From the NCBI GenBank assembly GCA_029561455.1, contig JAKQIY010000057.1:168360-232359 (forward strand): a DNA stretch of 64,000 nucleotides, given 5' to 3'. Both the position numbers and the translations under genes were made by a program. Under the pieces are notes generated by a model, which was not told the origin of the DNA, did not search any database, and was given only the letters and a program-made list of their open reading frames with translations. This document shows positions 47,101 through 54,206 of this stretch, in pieces. Position 1 is the first letter of the stretch. The number at the start of each line of letters is the position of its first letter. This DNA comes from a bacterium. Lineage in GTDB: Bacteria; Zhuqueibacterota; Zhuqueibacteria; Residuimicrobiales; Krinioviventaceae.

Positions 47101-47208
47101 TGGAACGGCGAGACTGGTCTGGGCGCCAGGGCAGCCAGCGGTCTCTATTTCATTACCCTGGAAGCGAATTCCTTCCGCGCCACCAGGAAAGTTGTGCTGA
47201 TGCAGTAA
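44128..47208 (+). CDS. Large secreted protein with C-terminal sorting domain, tandem paralogue 2
   Basis: A 1026-residue protein from ATG 44128 (ribosome-binding site AAAGGGG), signal peptide MNVHRFCLFILSFLFALQN ending CNAQ. The N-terminal conserved block and the C-terminal 140 residues match the neighbours; the centre differs. Near the C-terminus it reads GIAQATDNIPYKYKLDPAYP, unlike paralogues 1 and 3, which share GIEKTTDAVPYSYRLDPVYP; yet just before that it shares NLWNEDDKYIPWQQI with paralogue 3 only. Such alternating similarity indicates recombination. Blade-like repeats (GSFIIAWQDERN, GEIYARCFDATGEP) are present. Confidence 0.82.
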   Translation: MNVHRFCLFILSFLFALQNCNAQTWQLSNPTDGAPGFMPGYGENIYVSGENDPGLRLTRTATAVRPTVVLSDTTYPGQSKKNSPVIVKANDGSSLVIWYNTKYNNNLHWWAQKIDANGKPQGDNILLPDIMAQHSWREDKTWSVASNGEQIVFVWESGEDIVYQLYNCNGFPLTAMKQANQDTILNVPGYGDWEPGAFNPTVNMLNNGSFIIAWQDERNAELIFDYDYRYMGRDTGEIYARCFDATGEPQDNNFLLNQDSFPWVQSFPAICMNDSGTIFCCWIENDTTRKKITPDLVRGRIIGKNFSKDFVANGFNHSYSHPVVASSSTGFAALWQEDDESLFVQAIDNNGQNVGIPKKVFNTEVLNYNIRTLENHQYVIIWNKKDSPIIQGCIFNPADGTLRNIQNFIVEESIVTEMMMDNKGTAIAYLSENNSSVNAVLLNDNMEPQHLVKRLNSDKGGAEHKKPVGVKLTNGKYLTAWLDARSGVTQIFGQFFDAAGEMTGGNFPIATLDDFYWDDEQSFTLVAHPQEGAIIMYKGRTNNGASHSALMQYISSEGELQPAIQINETKNDYSRFLKINIMPTYPFTILASWSQNGMLYGKLYNSDLNELSNAQALKDISYYYYYNTFTDPDNRFWLIGIDYITYDESLYGFDSNLHQIFGPTQFIDSTNTNSSYGIPQLVILTNGKMLAVWLQRSSWKSSEVICGQLFDNKGIKIGNNFNISNRLVKNAINKSIIGYNCTATDSLFVISWSAGVHSTVADEIGIVWLDQNGKMVNSATCQTNINFFTNHLFFPLNNNRLLFIHEAIKAPNPIDIAVDIFESSIMNTNGWYNSPVFLNEDTLTWKKLSWLDDAPENTSVKVFFRCKDNLWNEDDKYIPWQQIENGQTENLPAGKRAQWRVELTGTESVSPIVYDLIGEYERKTGIAQATDNIPYKYKLDPAYPNPANSQITIAYELAAPAKATITIYNILGQRINQWQLAQQPAGRHTWHWNGETGLGARAASGLYFITLEANSFRATRKVVLMQ

Positions 47209-47275
47209 GTATTGTGAATTTGGTAAAAATATGCCGGATCATAAGGCAGACAAAAGGATAATAAAGGGGTACACT
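47209..47275. repeat. Duplicated intergenic spacer, copy 2
   Basis: Identical to 44061-44127; carries the ribosome-binding site of paralogue 3. Confidence 0.85.
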
Positions 47276-50200
47276 ATGAATGTACATCGTTTCTGTTTGT
47301 TCATTTTAAGTTTCCTGTTTGCATTGCAGAATAGTAATGCGCAAACATGGCAGCTTGCGAATCCCACCGACGGCGCGCCGGGATTCATGCCGGGGTATGG
47401 GGAAAATATCTATGTCGGCGGCGAAAACGATCCTGGCCTGCGGCTTACCCGCACCGCCACAGCAGTCCGCCCGACGGTGGTGCTTTCCGATACGACTTAT
47501 CCCGGACGCAGCACAAAAGAATCACCATTAATTGCCAGGTCCAATGACGGCAGCGCTCTGGTTTTCTGGTACGATAAAGATAATGATATCAATGCCCAAA
47601 ATAAAGCGCGTAAGGTCGATGCCAATGGTGTGCCGCAAGGCAATGAAATTATTTTATCACTTACACCTTCAGATAATATACTTTGGTATGCACCTGCCTG
47701 GACGCTAGCTAGTAATGGTGAACAAATAGTATTGACTTGGGAATATTTGGGTGATATTTTTTATCAACTCTATAATTTTGACGGCATACCACTTACTATA
47801 GTAAAACAAGCTAACCAGGATACTATTGTTATAGATCCGGTTTTTGGCGAATGGAATCCAAGTGCTTTTACGCCCTCAGCCGATATGCGGAATGACGGCA
47901 GTTTCATTATTGCCTGGCAAGATAATCGAAAAGCCGAAACGAGGGTCTATGATGATGTTATCACATCAGGCGGCGATACCGGTGAAATTTATGCACGCAG
48001 TTTTAATTCACTAGGGGAGCCAACAGGTGATAATTTTAAAATTAATCAGGATTTAATGCCGGCTGTGGAAACAAAACCTTCTATTTGTATAAATGATTCA
48101 GGTACTATCTTTTGTTATTGGCAGGAAAGGGATACAACTTTTACTGATAATTTTTATAATATGATAGGTGGACGTATTATTGGCAAAGATTTTTCTTATA
48201 ATCTAAAAGAAAATAGTAAAGATCATTACAATGAAACACCTATAGTTACTGCCTCGGATAGTGGATTTGCTGTGATCTGGCGACAGGAAGGTGATTTATA
48301 TATCAAGACATTCAATCAAAAAGGTGAAGTTAAGGGTAAAAGACTTAAAGTAACCGACAATAAAATTTCAAATTATTTAGTAAGAACAATGGAGAATCAA
48401 CTCTACTCGATTATCTGGAATATATATGATTCTGCGATTATACAGGGTTGTGTATTTAATCCTTTTAATGGGAATTTAGGAGATGTACAAAACATACTTT
48501 CAGGGTTATCAATTATTACAGATATATATGTTGATAAAAAAGGAACCGGTGTATCATATATAAACGATAGCAGTACTTCCGTAAATACCATAACTTTTAA
48601 TGAAAACCTCGAACTACAATATCATACTGAAAGATTGAATACAGATACCGGCGGCGCGGAACATAAAAAGCCTTTGGGTGAACAGCTTCCAAACGGCAAT
48701 TACATAACTCTCTGGCTCGATACCAGAAGTGGGATAACGCAAATTTATGGACAGATTTTCAATTCTGATGCTGAAAAAATTGGCGAAAATTTCCTGATTG
48801 ACATTCCCTTTGAATACAAGTATTATGATGATCAATCATTTTCTCTTATTGTGCTACCCATAAATGGGCCATTATTAGCCTATAGTCGCAACGAAATCAC
48901 CAATGATTATAATACAAAATACTTGGCTTTTTTGCAACGCCTCACTGCCGATGGTGAACTACTGGGATCACCGGTTCAAATAAATGACATAACAAACTTT
49001 TCAACCGAATCACTAAAAATTACCCTAATGCCCACAAATCCATATTTTGTTTTAGCTACATGGATTCAAAATAAAAAACTATTTGCAAAACTATTTGATA
49101 ATAACTTGAATAGTTTGGTAAATACCCAACAAATTGATATTCCCCATTATACTTACAACCTTGGTGCTGACTCGCAAAATCGCTTTTGGCTTTTAGGAAT
49201 TGATAATACTACTTATAACCTGTATTTGGGTGGTTATAATACAAATTTACAACAATTAACCGGAACTATACAACTCAATGATACATCGATGGTTGTTTAT
49301 CCATATTATAACCCCCAACTCAACATCCTTCCAAACGGTAAAATGTTGGCTGTCTGGGCGCAAAAATCGGAATGGGAAAACAGAATTAAAGATTTGTATG
49401 CTCAACTACTGGATGACCAGGGCAAAAAGATCGGCAACAATTTCCGGGTGAGTAGTTGCATGAGTGATAAAGAATCATCCAATTTAGTCGACGAGTTTTA
49501 CTGCACTACCATCGACTCATTATTTGTTATAACCTGGAACAATTGGGCAGACAGAACCAGAGATGAATCACATATTGTAAAAATTGATCAATTTGGTAAA
49601 CTAGCAGAATCACCAACCACAATAACAAATAATGAACGAATTAATTATCAAAAAATCTTTGTTCAGGAAAGAGATCGTTATTTATCTCTGCAACAAATTC
49701 CCGGCAATCCAAATGAGACTGATATTTCAATCAATATCCATGAGTTAACTGATTTGAACACAAGCGGATTTTACAACTCGCCGGTTTTTTTAAATGAAGA
49801 CACACTAATCTGGAAAAAACTCTCCTGGTTGAACGACGTACCCGACAATACATCAGTAAAGGTATTTTTTCGCTGCAAGGATAATTTATGGAATGAGGAT
49901 GATAAATATATCCCCTGGCAGCAAATTGAAAACGGCCAAACCGAAAACTTACCGGCCGGAAAGCGGGCGCAGTGGCGGGTGGAACTTACCGGCACGGAAA
50001 GTGTTTCGCCAATTGTTTATGATTTAATCGGCGAGTATGAAAGGAAGACCGGTATCGAAAAAACTACCGATGCTGTACCCTATTCTTACAGACTGGACCC
50101 GGTTTATCCCAATCCCGCCAACAACCGGGTTACAATTTCTTACGAACTGGCGGCCCCGGCTAAAGCGACCATTGCAATTTATAACATTCTCGGCCAGCGC

Positions 50201-50359
50201 ATCAATCAATGGCAACTTGCGCAGGAACCGGCGGGACGCCATACCTGGCATTGGAATGGCGAGACTATGTTCGGCGCAAGGGTTGCCAGCGGCATCTATT
50301 TCATTACCCTGGAGGCGAACTCTTTTCGCGCCACCCGGAAAGTTGTGCTGATGCAGTAA
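47276..50359 (+). CDS. Large secreted protein with C-terminal sorting domain, tandem paralogue 3
   Basis: A 1027-residue protein from ATG 47276. The first 200 bp of coding sequence are almost identical to paralogue 2, the centre is divergent (for example ARKVDANGVPQGNEIILSL), and the last 140 residues again match. The blade-like motif repeats (GSFIIAWQDNRKAET, YAQLLDDQGKKIGNNF). It ends with the same RKVVLMQ as its neighbours. The region after its stop is occupied by the 165-bp repeat array, so the family stops here. Confidence 0.82.
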   Translation: MNVHRFCLFILSFLFALQNSNAQTWQLANPTDGAPGFMPGYGENIYVGGENDPGLRLTRTATAVRPTVVLSDTTYPGRSTKESPLIARSNDGSALVFWYDKDNDINAQNKARKVDANGVPQGNEIILSLTPSDNILWYAPAWTLASNGEQIVLTWEYLGDIFYQLYNFDGIPLTIVKQANQDTIVIDPVFGEWNPSAFTPSADMRNDGSFIIAWQDNRKAETRVYDDVITSGGDTGEIYARSFNSLGEPTGDNFKINQDLMPAVETKPSICINDSGTIFCYWQERDTTFTDNFYNMIGGRIIGKDFSYNLKENSKDHYNETPIVTASDSGFAVIWRQEGDLYIKTFNQKGEVKGKRLKVTDNKISNYLVRTMENQLYSIIWNIYDSAIIQGCVFNPFNGNLGDVQNILSGLSIITDIYVDKKGTGVSYINDSSTSVNTITFNENLELQYHTERLNTDTGGAEHKKPLGEQLPNGNYITLWLDTRSGITQIYGQIFNSDAEKIGENFLIDIPFEYKYYDDQSFSLIVLPINGPLLAYSRNEITNDYNTKYLAFLQRLTADGELLGSPVQINDITNFSTESLKITLMPTNPYFVLATWIQNKKLFAKLFDNNLNSLVNTQQIDIPHYTYNLGADSQNRFWLLGIDNTTYNLYLGGYNTNLQQLTGTIQLNDTSMVVYPYYNPQLNILPNGKMLAVWAQKSEWENRIKDLYAQLLDDQGKKIGNNFRVSSCMSDKESSNLVDEFYCTTIDSLFVITWNNWADRTRDESHIVKIDQFGKLAESPTTITNNERINYQKIFVQERDRYLSLQQIPGNPNETDISINIHELTDLNTSGFYNSPVFLNEDTLIWKKLSWLNDVPDNTSVKVFFRCKDNLWNEDDKYIPWQQIENGQTENLPAGKRAQWRVELTGTESVSPIVYDLIGEYERKTGIEKTTDAVPYSYRLDPVYPNPANNRVTISYELAAPAKATIAIYNILGQRINQWQLAQEPAGRHTWHWNGETMFGARVASGIYFITLEANSFRATRKVVLMQ

Positions 50360-50390
50360 AACAAAACAGGATCAAAGCTGTATTTTAATT

Positions 50391-50514
50391 CATTGCCGCG
50401 ACATTTATGTCGTGGTTTACAGTAACAACTAAAATTGACTTGGTCAAATTGAACTTTTAGGCTAAAGCTTTGATTTTTATTTGGGTTTTCCACGATCTAA
50501 AGATCGTGGCAATG
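50391..50514. repeat. RAYT-associated repeat unit 1 (gene-less, 124 bp)
   Basis: Left hairpin at 50391-50415 (CATTG then CCGCGACAT-tt-ATGTCGTGG, one arm mismatch) and right hairpin at 50490-50514 (CCACGATCT-aa-AGATCGTGG then CAATG). The ends CATTG/CAATG are inverted. The interior resembles the outermost sequences flanking the transposase in unit 3, so it looks like a deletion derivative. Confidence 0.85.
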
Positions 50515-50555
50515 TAGCAGCCTATTATAAATGAATTAATAAAAATATAACAATT

Positions 50556-50679
50556 CATTGCCACGACATTCATGTCGTGGATTTTTGACACAACACAATT
50601 TGACTTTAGTCAAATTCCTTATTAAGCCAAAGCCTTGAATTTTCTTTTGGTTTTCCACGATCTAAAGATCGTGGCAATG
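50556..50679. repeat. RAYT-associated repeat unit 2 (gene-less, 124 bp)
   Basis: Same structure and same length as unit 1, starting exactly 165 bp further on. Left hairpin 50556-50580, right hairpin 50655-50679. Interior TTTGACTTTAGTCAAATTCC matches the left flank of unit 3 (ATTGACTTTAGACAAATCAG). Confidence 0.85.
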
Positions 50680-50719
50680 AAACGATTTGAAAAATGGAAT
50701 AAATTCAAATAATACAATT

Positions 50720-51270
50720 AATTGCCACGACATTCATGTCGTGGTCGAAGATAACTAAATCAATTGACTTTAGACAAATCAGGGAGGGAAAAATGCCTTA
50801 TGTTCGTATTTGGGTTCACTTGATCTGGTCAACAAAAAACCGGGATAAAGTAATAACTGAAAAAATACAGCCACTTTTAATTAATCATTTAATAGAAAAC
50901 GCCAAACAAAAAGAAATTTATCTTGATATGGTAAATTGTATGGCAGATCACTGTCATCTGCTTCTTTCATTAAGCACTACTCAAAATATTGGTAAAATTG
51001 TTCAATTATTAAAAGGAGAATCCTCACACTGGATCAATAAAAACAATTTTTTTCATGGTCATTTTGAATGGCAGGAAGAGTACTTTGCAATTTCAGTAAG
51101 TGAATCTCAGGTAAACCAAGTCCGGCAGTATATAAACAAACAGAAGGATCATCACCATAAAAGGACCTTTACTGAGGAATACAGTTTATTAATAAAAAAT
51201 GTGGGCTTTGAAATTTGAGGCTAAAGCCTGGTCTTTTCTTGGTTTTCCACGATCTAAAGATCGTGGCAAT
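50720..51270 (+). mobile_element. IS200/RAYT-type element (unit 3) carrying its transposase
   Basis: The left hairpin (50721-50744) and right hairpin (51246-51270) are the same as in units 1 and 2, but here 500 bp including an HUH transposase lie between them. The short sequences next to each hairpin are shared with the gene-less units. The spacer after unit 2 (50680-50719) recurs after unit 3 (51271-51312), so the whole block has also been duplicated in tandem. Confidence 0.8.
50793..51218 (+). CDS. REP-associated / IS200-type tyrosine (Y1, HUH) transposase
   Basis: ATG 50793 follows GGGAGGG and gives 141 residues, normal for the family. The opening YVRIWVHLIWSTKNRD is the usual first strand; the HUH motif is H53-C-H55 in MADHCHLLLSL; the nucleophile is Y113 in VRQYINKQKDHHHKRTF. 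The LKGESSHWINKN and FEWQEEYFAISVSESQV segments are family-typical. It should nick single-stranded DNA at the hairpin-bearing ends. All catalytic residues are present, so it may be active. Confidence 0.92.
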   Translation: MPYVRIWVHLIWSTKNRDKVITEKIQPLLINHLIENAKQKEIYLDMVNCMADHCHLLLSLSTTQNIGKIVQLLKGESSHWINKNNFFHGHFEWQEEYFAISVSESQVNQVRQYINKQKDHHHKRTFTEEYSLLIKNVGFEI

Positions 51271-51312
51271 GAAACGACTAATTAAAATGGAATAAATTCA
51301 AACAATACAATT

Positions 51313-51337
51313 CATTGCCACGACATTTATGTCGTGG
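51313..51337. repeat. Orphan left hairpin of the RAYT-associated repeat
   Basis: CATTG followed by CCACGACAT-tt-ATGTCGTGG, the same as the left end of units 1-3, but no right hairpin follows; the next gene begins 55 bp on. Confidence 0.8.
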
Positions 51338-51392
51338 TTTAAAATAACAACAAAAACTGACTTTTAAATTATTCTAACAAGGAGTATGGATT

Positions 51393-52022
51393 ATGGGCGT
51401 AACCATTCATTTTCAGGGTATTCTACAGGACAAGCGCCAAATCAATTCATTCATTGAGGAATTAACAGATATTGCCCAAACAATGAACTGGGAATGGCAG
51501 ATTTTGGATGAAGACTGGACAAAACCTAGCACGGCAAAATTAACCGGGAACAAGGATAACCGGGAAATAACAGGGCATCTTGCTCTAAAAGGAATCACAA
51601 TACACTTGCATCCGGATTGTGAAACGCTCGATCTGTTTTTTGATGCCGAGGGACATTTAACCTCGCCGCTTGCCATGGCTCTTTATCATGCAGAGGGAAA
51701 CGATTATAAATACTATAATTCCGTTAAAACCCAGTTCGCCCCGCCTGATATTCATATTACTATTATCAAACTGTTAAAATACCTGCAAAAAAAGTACATT
51801 CCCAATCTGGAGGTGGAAGATGAAGGCGGCTACTGGGACAGTGAAGATAAAAACGAACTGGAAAAAAGATTAGCTTTTATTAACGATAAAATTAAAGAAC
51901 TCGGTGATATGTTTGCTGAAATACCGGTGATAGAAACACAACAATACTCTGCTGAACAATTGGCAGCAATTATTGAAGAACGGTTAAAAAATTTACCGGG
52001 AACCGGTACGGAAAAGCAATGA
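51393..52022 (+). CDS. Hypothetical protein
   Basis: A 209-residue protein with AAGGAG 14 bp before ATG 51393. It starts GVTIHFQGILQDKRQINSFIEEL and has a compact acidic alpha/beta look with LALKGITIHLHPDCETLDLFFD in the centre and a lysine/glutamate-rich helical tail (NELEKRLAFINDKIKELGDMF). No export signal and no motif I recognise. It lies directly after the orphan repeat hairpin, which may therefore sit in its promoter or leader. Confidence 0.65.
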   Translation: MGVTIHFQGILQDKRQINSFIEELTDIAQTMNWEWQILDEDWTKPSTAKLTGNKDNREITGHLALKGITIHLHPDCETLDLFFDAEGHLTSPLAMALYHAEGNDYKYYNSVKTQFAPPDIHITIIKLLKYLQKKYIPNLEVEDEGGYWDSEDKNELEKRLAFINDKIKELGDMFAEIPVIETQQYSAEQLAAIIEERLKNLPGTGTEKQ

Positions 52023-52136
52023 ATCTAATAATGGAAGAATGGTAATTTTTCTCATTTGCCATACATGATAATATTTCATATATTAAAATCCATCTAATAA
52101 ACATTCAATTGCATTATGATCTTGTGGGAGGCAAAT

Positions 52137-52718
52137 ATGTCGCCATTAAAACGCCGCGAGTTTTTGTTCGGACTGGCAGGGGTATCCATACTTGCTCATT
52201 TTAGTTGTTCCTCCAAAAAATCACCGCAAACAAAAGAACCTGAACAAAACCAGGAGTCATTAGCCATGCTGACCAGACCGCATCACTTGCTGGATATTAT
52301 CTCCGATTACGGGCAGGGCGTTACCTACCAGCCGCACCCGTACGGCCATTCGCTGCATATTGTCGCGCCCCAATTACTGGCGGATCTGAATACCAAAATC
52401 AAGCTGGTCATTGCTGCCGATGCCGTGTGCGCGGGCTGCAAAAACCTGCTGCCGGACGGCAAATGCACGGATGTATTGGGTCAGCTTACCCCCTCTCCCG
52501 CCAAGCAAGCCTATAACGATGTCCTTGACGCCCGCGTGCTGGATTGCTTTGCGCTTAAACCGGATACGGAAATGACCTTCCGTGATTATCTGGTAATCGT
52601 CAATGCGCATGTGCCGGGTATAGAAGAAATCTGCACCCATCCCAAAGAAAATAGACAGGAACGCTTGCAGGGACTGGTTGCCGGCCTGGTTAAACTGGGT
52701 GTGCGGGAAAAGGCATAA
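52137..52718 (+). CDS. Tat-type exported protein, DUF1284-like
   Basis: ATG 52137 follows GGGAGG. The N-terminus KRREFLFGLAGVSILAHFSC combines a twin-arginine motif with a lipobox-like cysteine. The rest begins LTRPHHLLDIISDYGQG, like DUF1284 proteins, and has three clustered cysteines (C-AG-C then GK-C-TDVLGQL), possibly a metal or Fe-S site, which fits export of a folded protein by Tat. The function is unknown. Confidence 0.65.
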   Translation: MSPLKRREFLFGLAGVSILAHFSCSSKKSPQTKEPEQNQESLAMLTRPHHLLDIISDYGQGVTYQPHPYGHSLHIVAPQLLADLNTKIKLVIAADAVCAGCKNLLPDGKCTDVLGQLTPSPAKQAYNDVLDARVLDCFALKPDTEMTFRDYLVIVNAHVPGIEEICTHPKENRQERLQGLVAGLVKLGVREKA

Positions 52719-53115
52719 GCCCGGTTGCAGCCAGATCACGCCGATTTTTAATGTGTTACTATTACATGGCGTGGTTAAACAATCATCCTGTCTGGAATTA
52801 TAATTCGATTGCAACGCACAGACTAACTCTTACTTGTGCGCACGTCTCGATACGGGCTGGTATTGCACCAGGCAGGATTTCTCTGCTGGATAGCAGTTAT
52901 TGTTCCTTTCCTTAAATTTGCTTCGGCCCTACTCGACGACCGAATTTTTATCTGCGTTAATCAGTGTAATCTACGGATGAAACAGAAACATTAGGGAACT
53001 TTTACACCTGCTGTTCGTAAACTCCCTGGTCAGAAAATTTCATTATTACTACATTCTGCGATAGCAGCTCAAGTAACATACCGGAAACAGAATATCTACA
53101 GAAAGAAATCCTTCT
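52719..53115. other. Intergenic region with a fragment of the dispersed repeat
   Basis: About 400 bp with no gene. At 52947-52980 it holds a partial copy of the ATCCGTG repeat. The middle has two short phrases (GTCTCGATACGGG at 52845 and CTACTCGACGACCG at 52929) that look like remnants of another palindromic repeat, but this is weak. Confidence 0.5.
52947..52980. repeat. Dispersed near-palindromic repeat, copy 3 (partial)
   Basis: TTTATCTGCGTTAATCAGTG then TAATCTACGG aligns with the right half of copy 1 (TTTATCCGTGTTCAATCCGTG). Confidence 0.5.
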
Positions 53116-54006
53116 ATGAATCGTGGTATAATATATGCCCTTAGCGCTTATATCTTTTGGGGCTTGCATCCCGTATACTGGAAAATGCTGCATCGCGTGC
53201 CGTCTTATGAAATCATATCCCATCGGATGTTCTGGTCATTTGTTTTCTTTATTATAATTATCACCTGGCGTAAAGACTGGTCCAGCCTGTTCGCCAAAAT
53301 TAAATCCTGTCATAACCGTTCAATCCTGTTCGTCCCGGCATTATTGATTGGCGCTAACTGGGCTATGTATATCTGGGCGGTAAATGCGGGTTATATCGTT
53401 GAAACGAGCCTGGGTTATTTCATCTCGCCGCTGGTCAATGTATTTTGCGGGGTATTTTTTCTGCATGAAAAATTGCGTCCTGTACAATGGCTGGCGGTCT
53501 GCATTGCCGGGATGGGTGTACTTGCCATGACCTTGCTGTACGGCGTGTTTCCATGGATTTCGCTGTTCCTGGCATTTACCTGGGGAATCTATTGCCTGCT
53601 GCGTAAAAAGTCCCCGCTTGATGCTGTGGAAGGATTGACACTGGAAACAACCATCTTATCGGTGCCGGCCCTGGCTTTTCTGCTATACCGGTACACCATT
53701 ATCTCAAGCCCCCTTCCGGCGCTACTGCCGGACACTTTATTACTCATCGGCACAGGCATTATCAGCGGCTTGCCGTTGATCATATTTATTATCGGCGCGC
53801 GGCTGGTAAAATTATCCGTAATCGGCGTCATACAATATATCTATCCCATTCTGTTAATGCTCACCGGAGTTTTTATTTACCACGAGCCCTTAAACACGGC
53901 TAAAATGACCGGTTTTATTATAATATGGATTGCCCTGATCATCTATACCGTTGAAAGTACACTCTATTACAGGAACAGGAAAAATGGCGCCGTTGTAGTT
54001 TCATAA
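53116..54006 (+). CDS. rarD: RarD/EamA-family permease
   Basis: A 296-residue inner-membrane protein with ten predicted helices. It opens GIIYALSAYIFWGLHPVYWK, the standard RarD start, and continues with EIISHRMFWSFVFF and NAGYIVETSLGYFISPLVNV. The second EamA half contains GLPLIIFIIGARLVKLSVIGVI. RarD-type proteins belong to the drug/metabolite transporter superfamily; no substrate is established. The ribosome-binding site is weak (AAGAAA) and the gene stands alone. Confidence 0.9.
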   Translation: MNRGIIYALSAYIFWGLHPVYWKMLHRVPSYEIISHRMFWSFVFFIIIITWRKDWSSLFAKIKSCHNRSILFVPALLIGANWAMYIWAVNAGYIVETSLGYFISPLVNVFCGVFFLHEKLRPVQWLAVCIAGMGVLAMTLLYGVFPWISLFLAFTWGIYCLLRKKSPLDAVEGLTLETTILSVPALAFLLYRYTIISSPLPALLPDTLLLIGTGIISGLPLIIFIIGARLVKLSVIGVIQYIYPILLMLTGVFIYHEPLNTAKMTGFIIIWIALIIYTVESTLYYRNRKNGAVVVS

Positions 54007-54206
54007 TCCGTTATTGTCAGTATAATCCGGTTTAGTATTCCGGTTGTTCAATACCGAATTGTACGAGTTGATTTATATAATGAATTCATTGGTAAAAATC
54101 TTGTTGCTTCTTTATCGAAAAAAATGTAAATATGATTTCATTACCATTAGTTCTTTAATCCGGTAATAACAGCGCTACATGGCGCAAACACAAGCAGGGA
54201 GTTCCT

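Noticed and set aside
50391..51337. CRISPR-like look of regularly spaced palindromic repeats
   Set aside because: Units are 124 bp with paired hairpins and similar spacers, and a Y1 transposase is nested in one; no cas genes are present.
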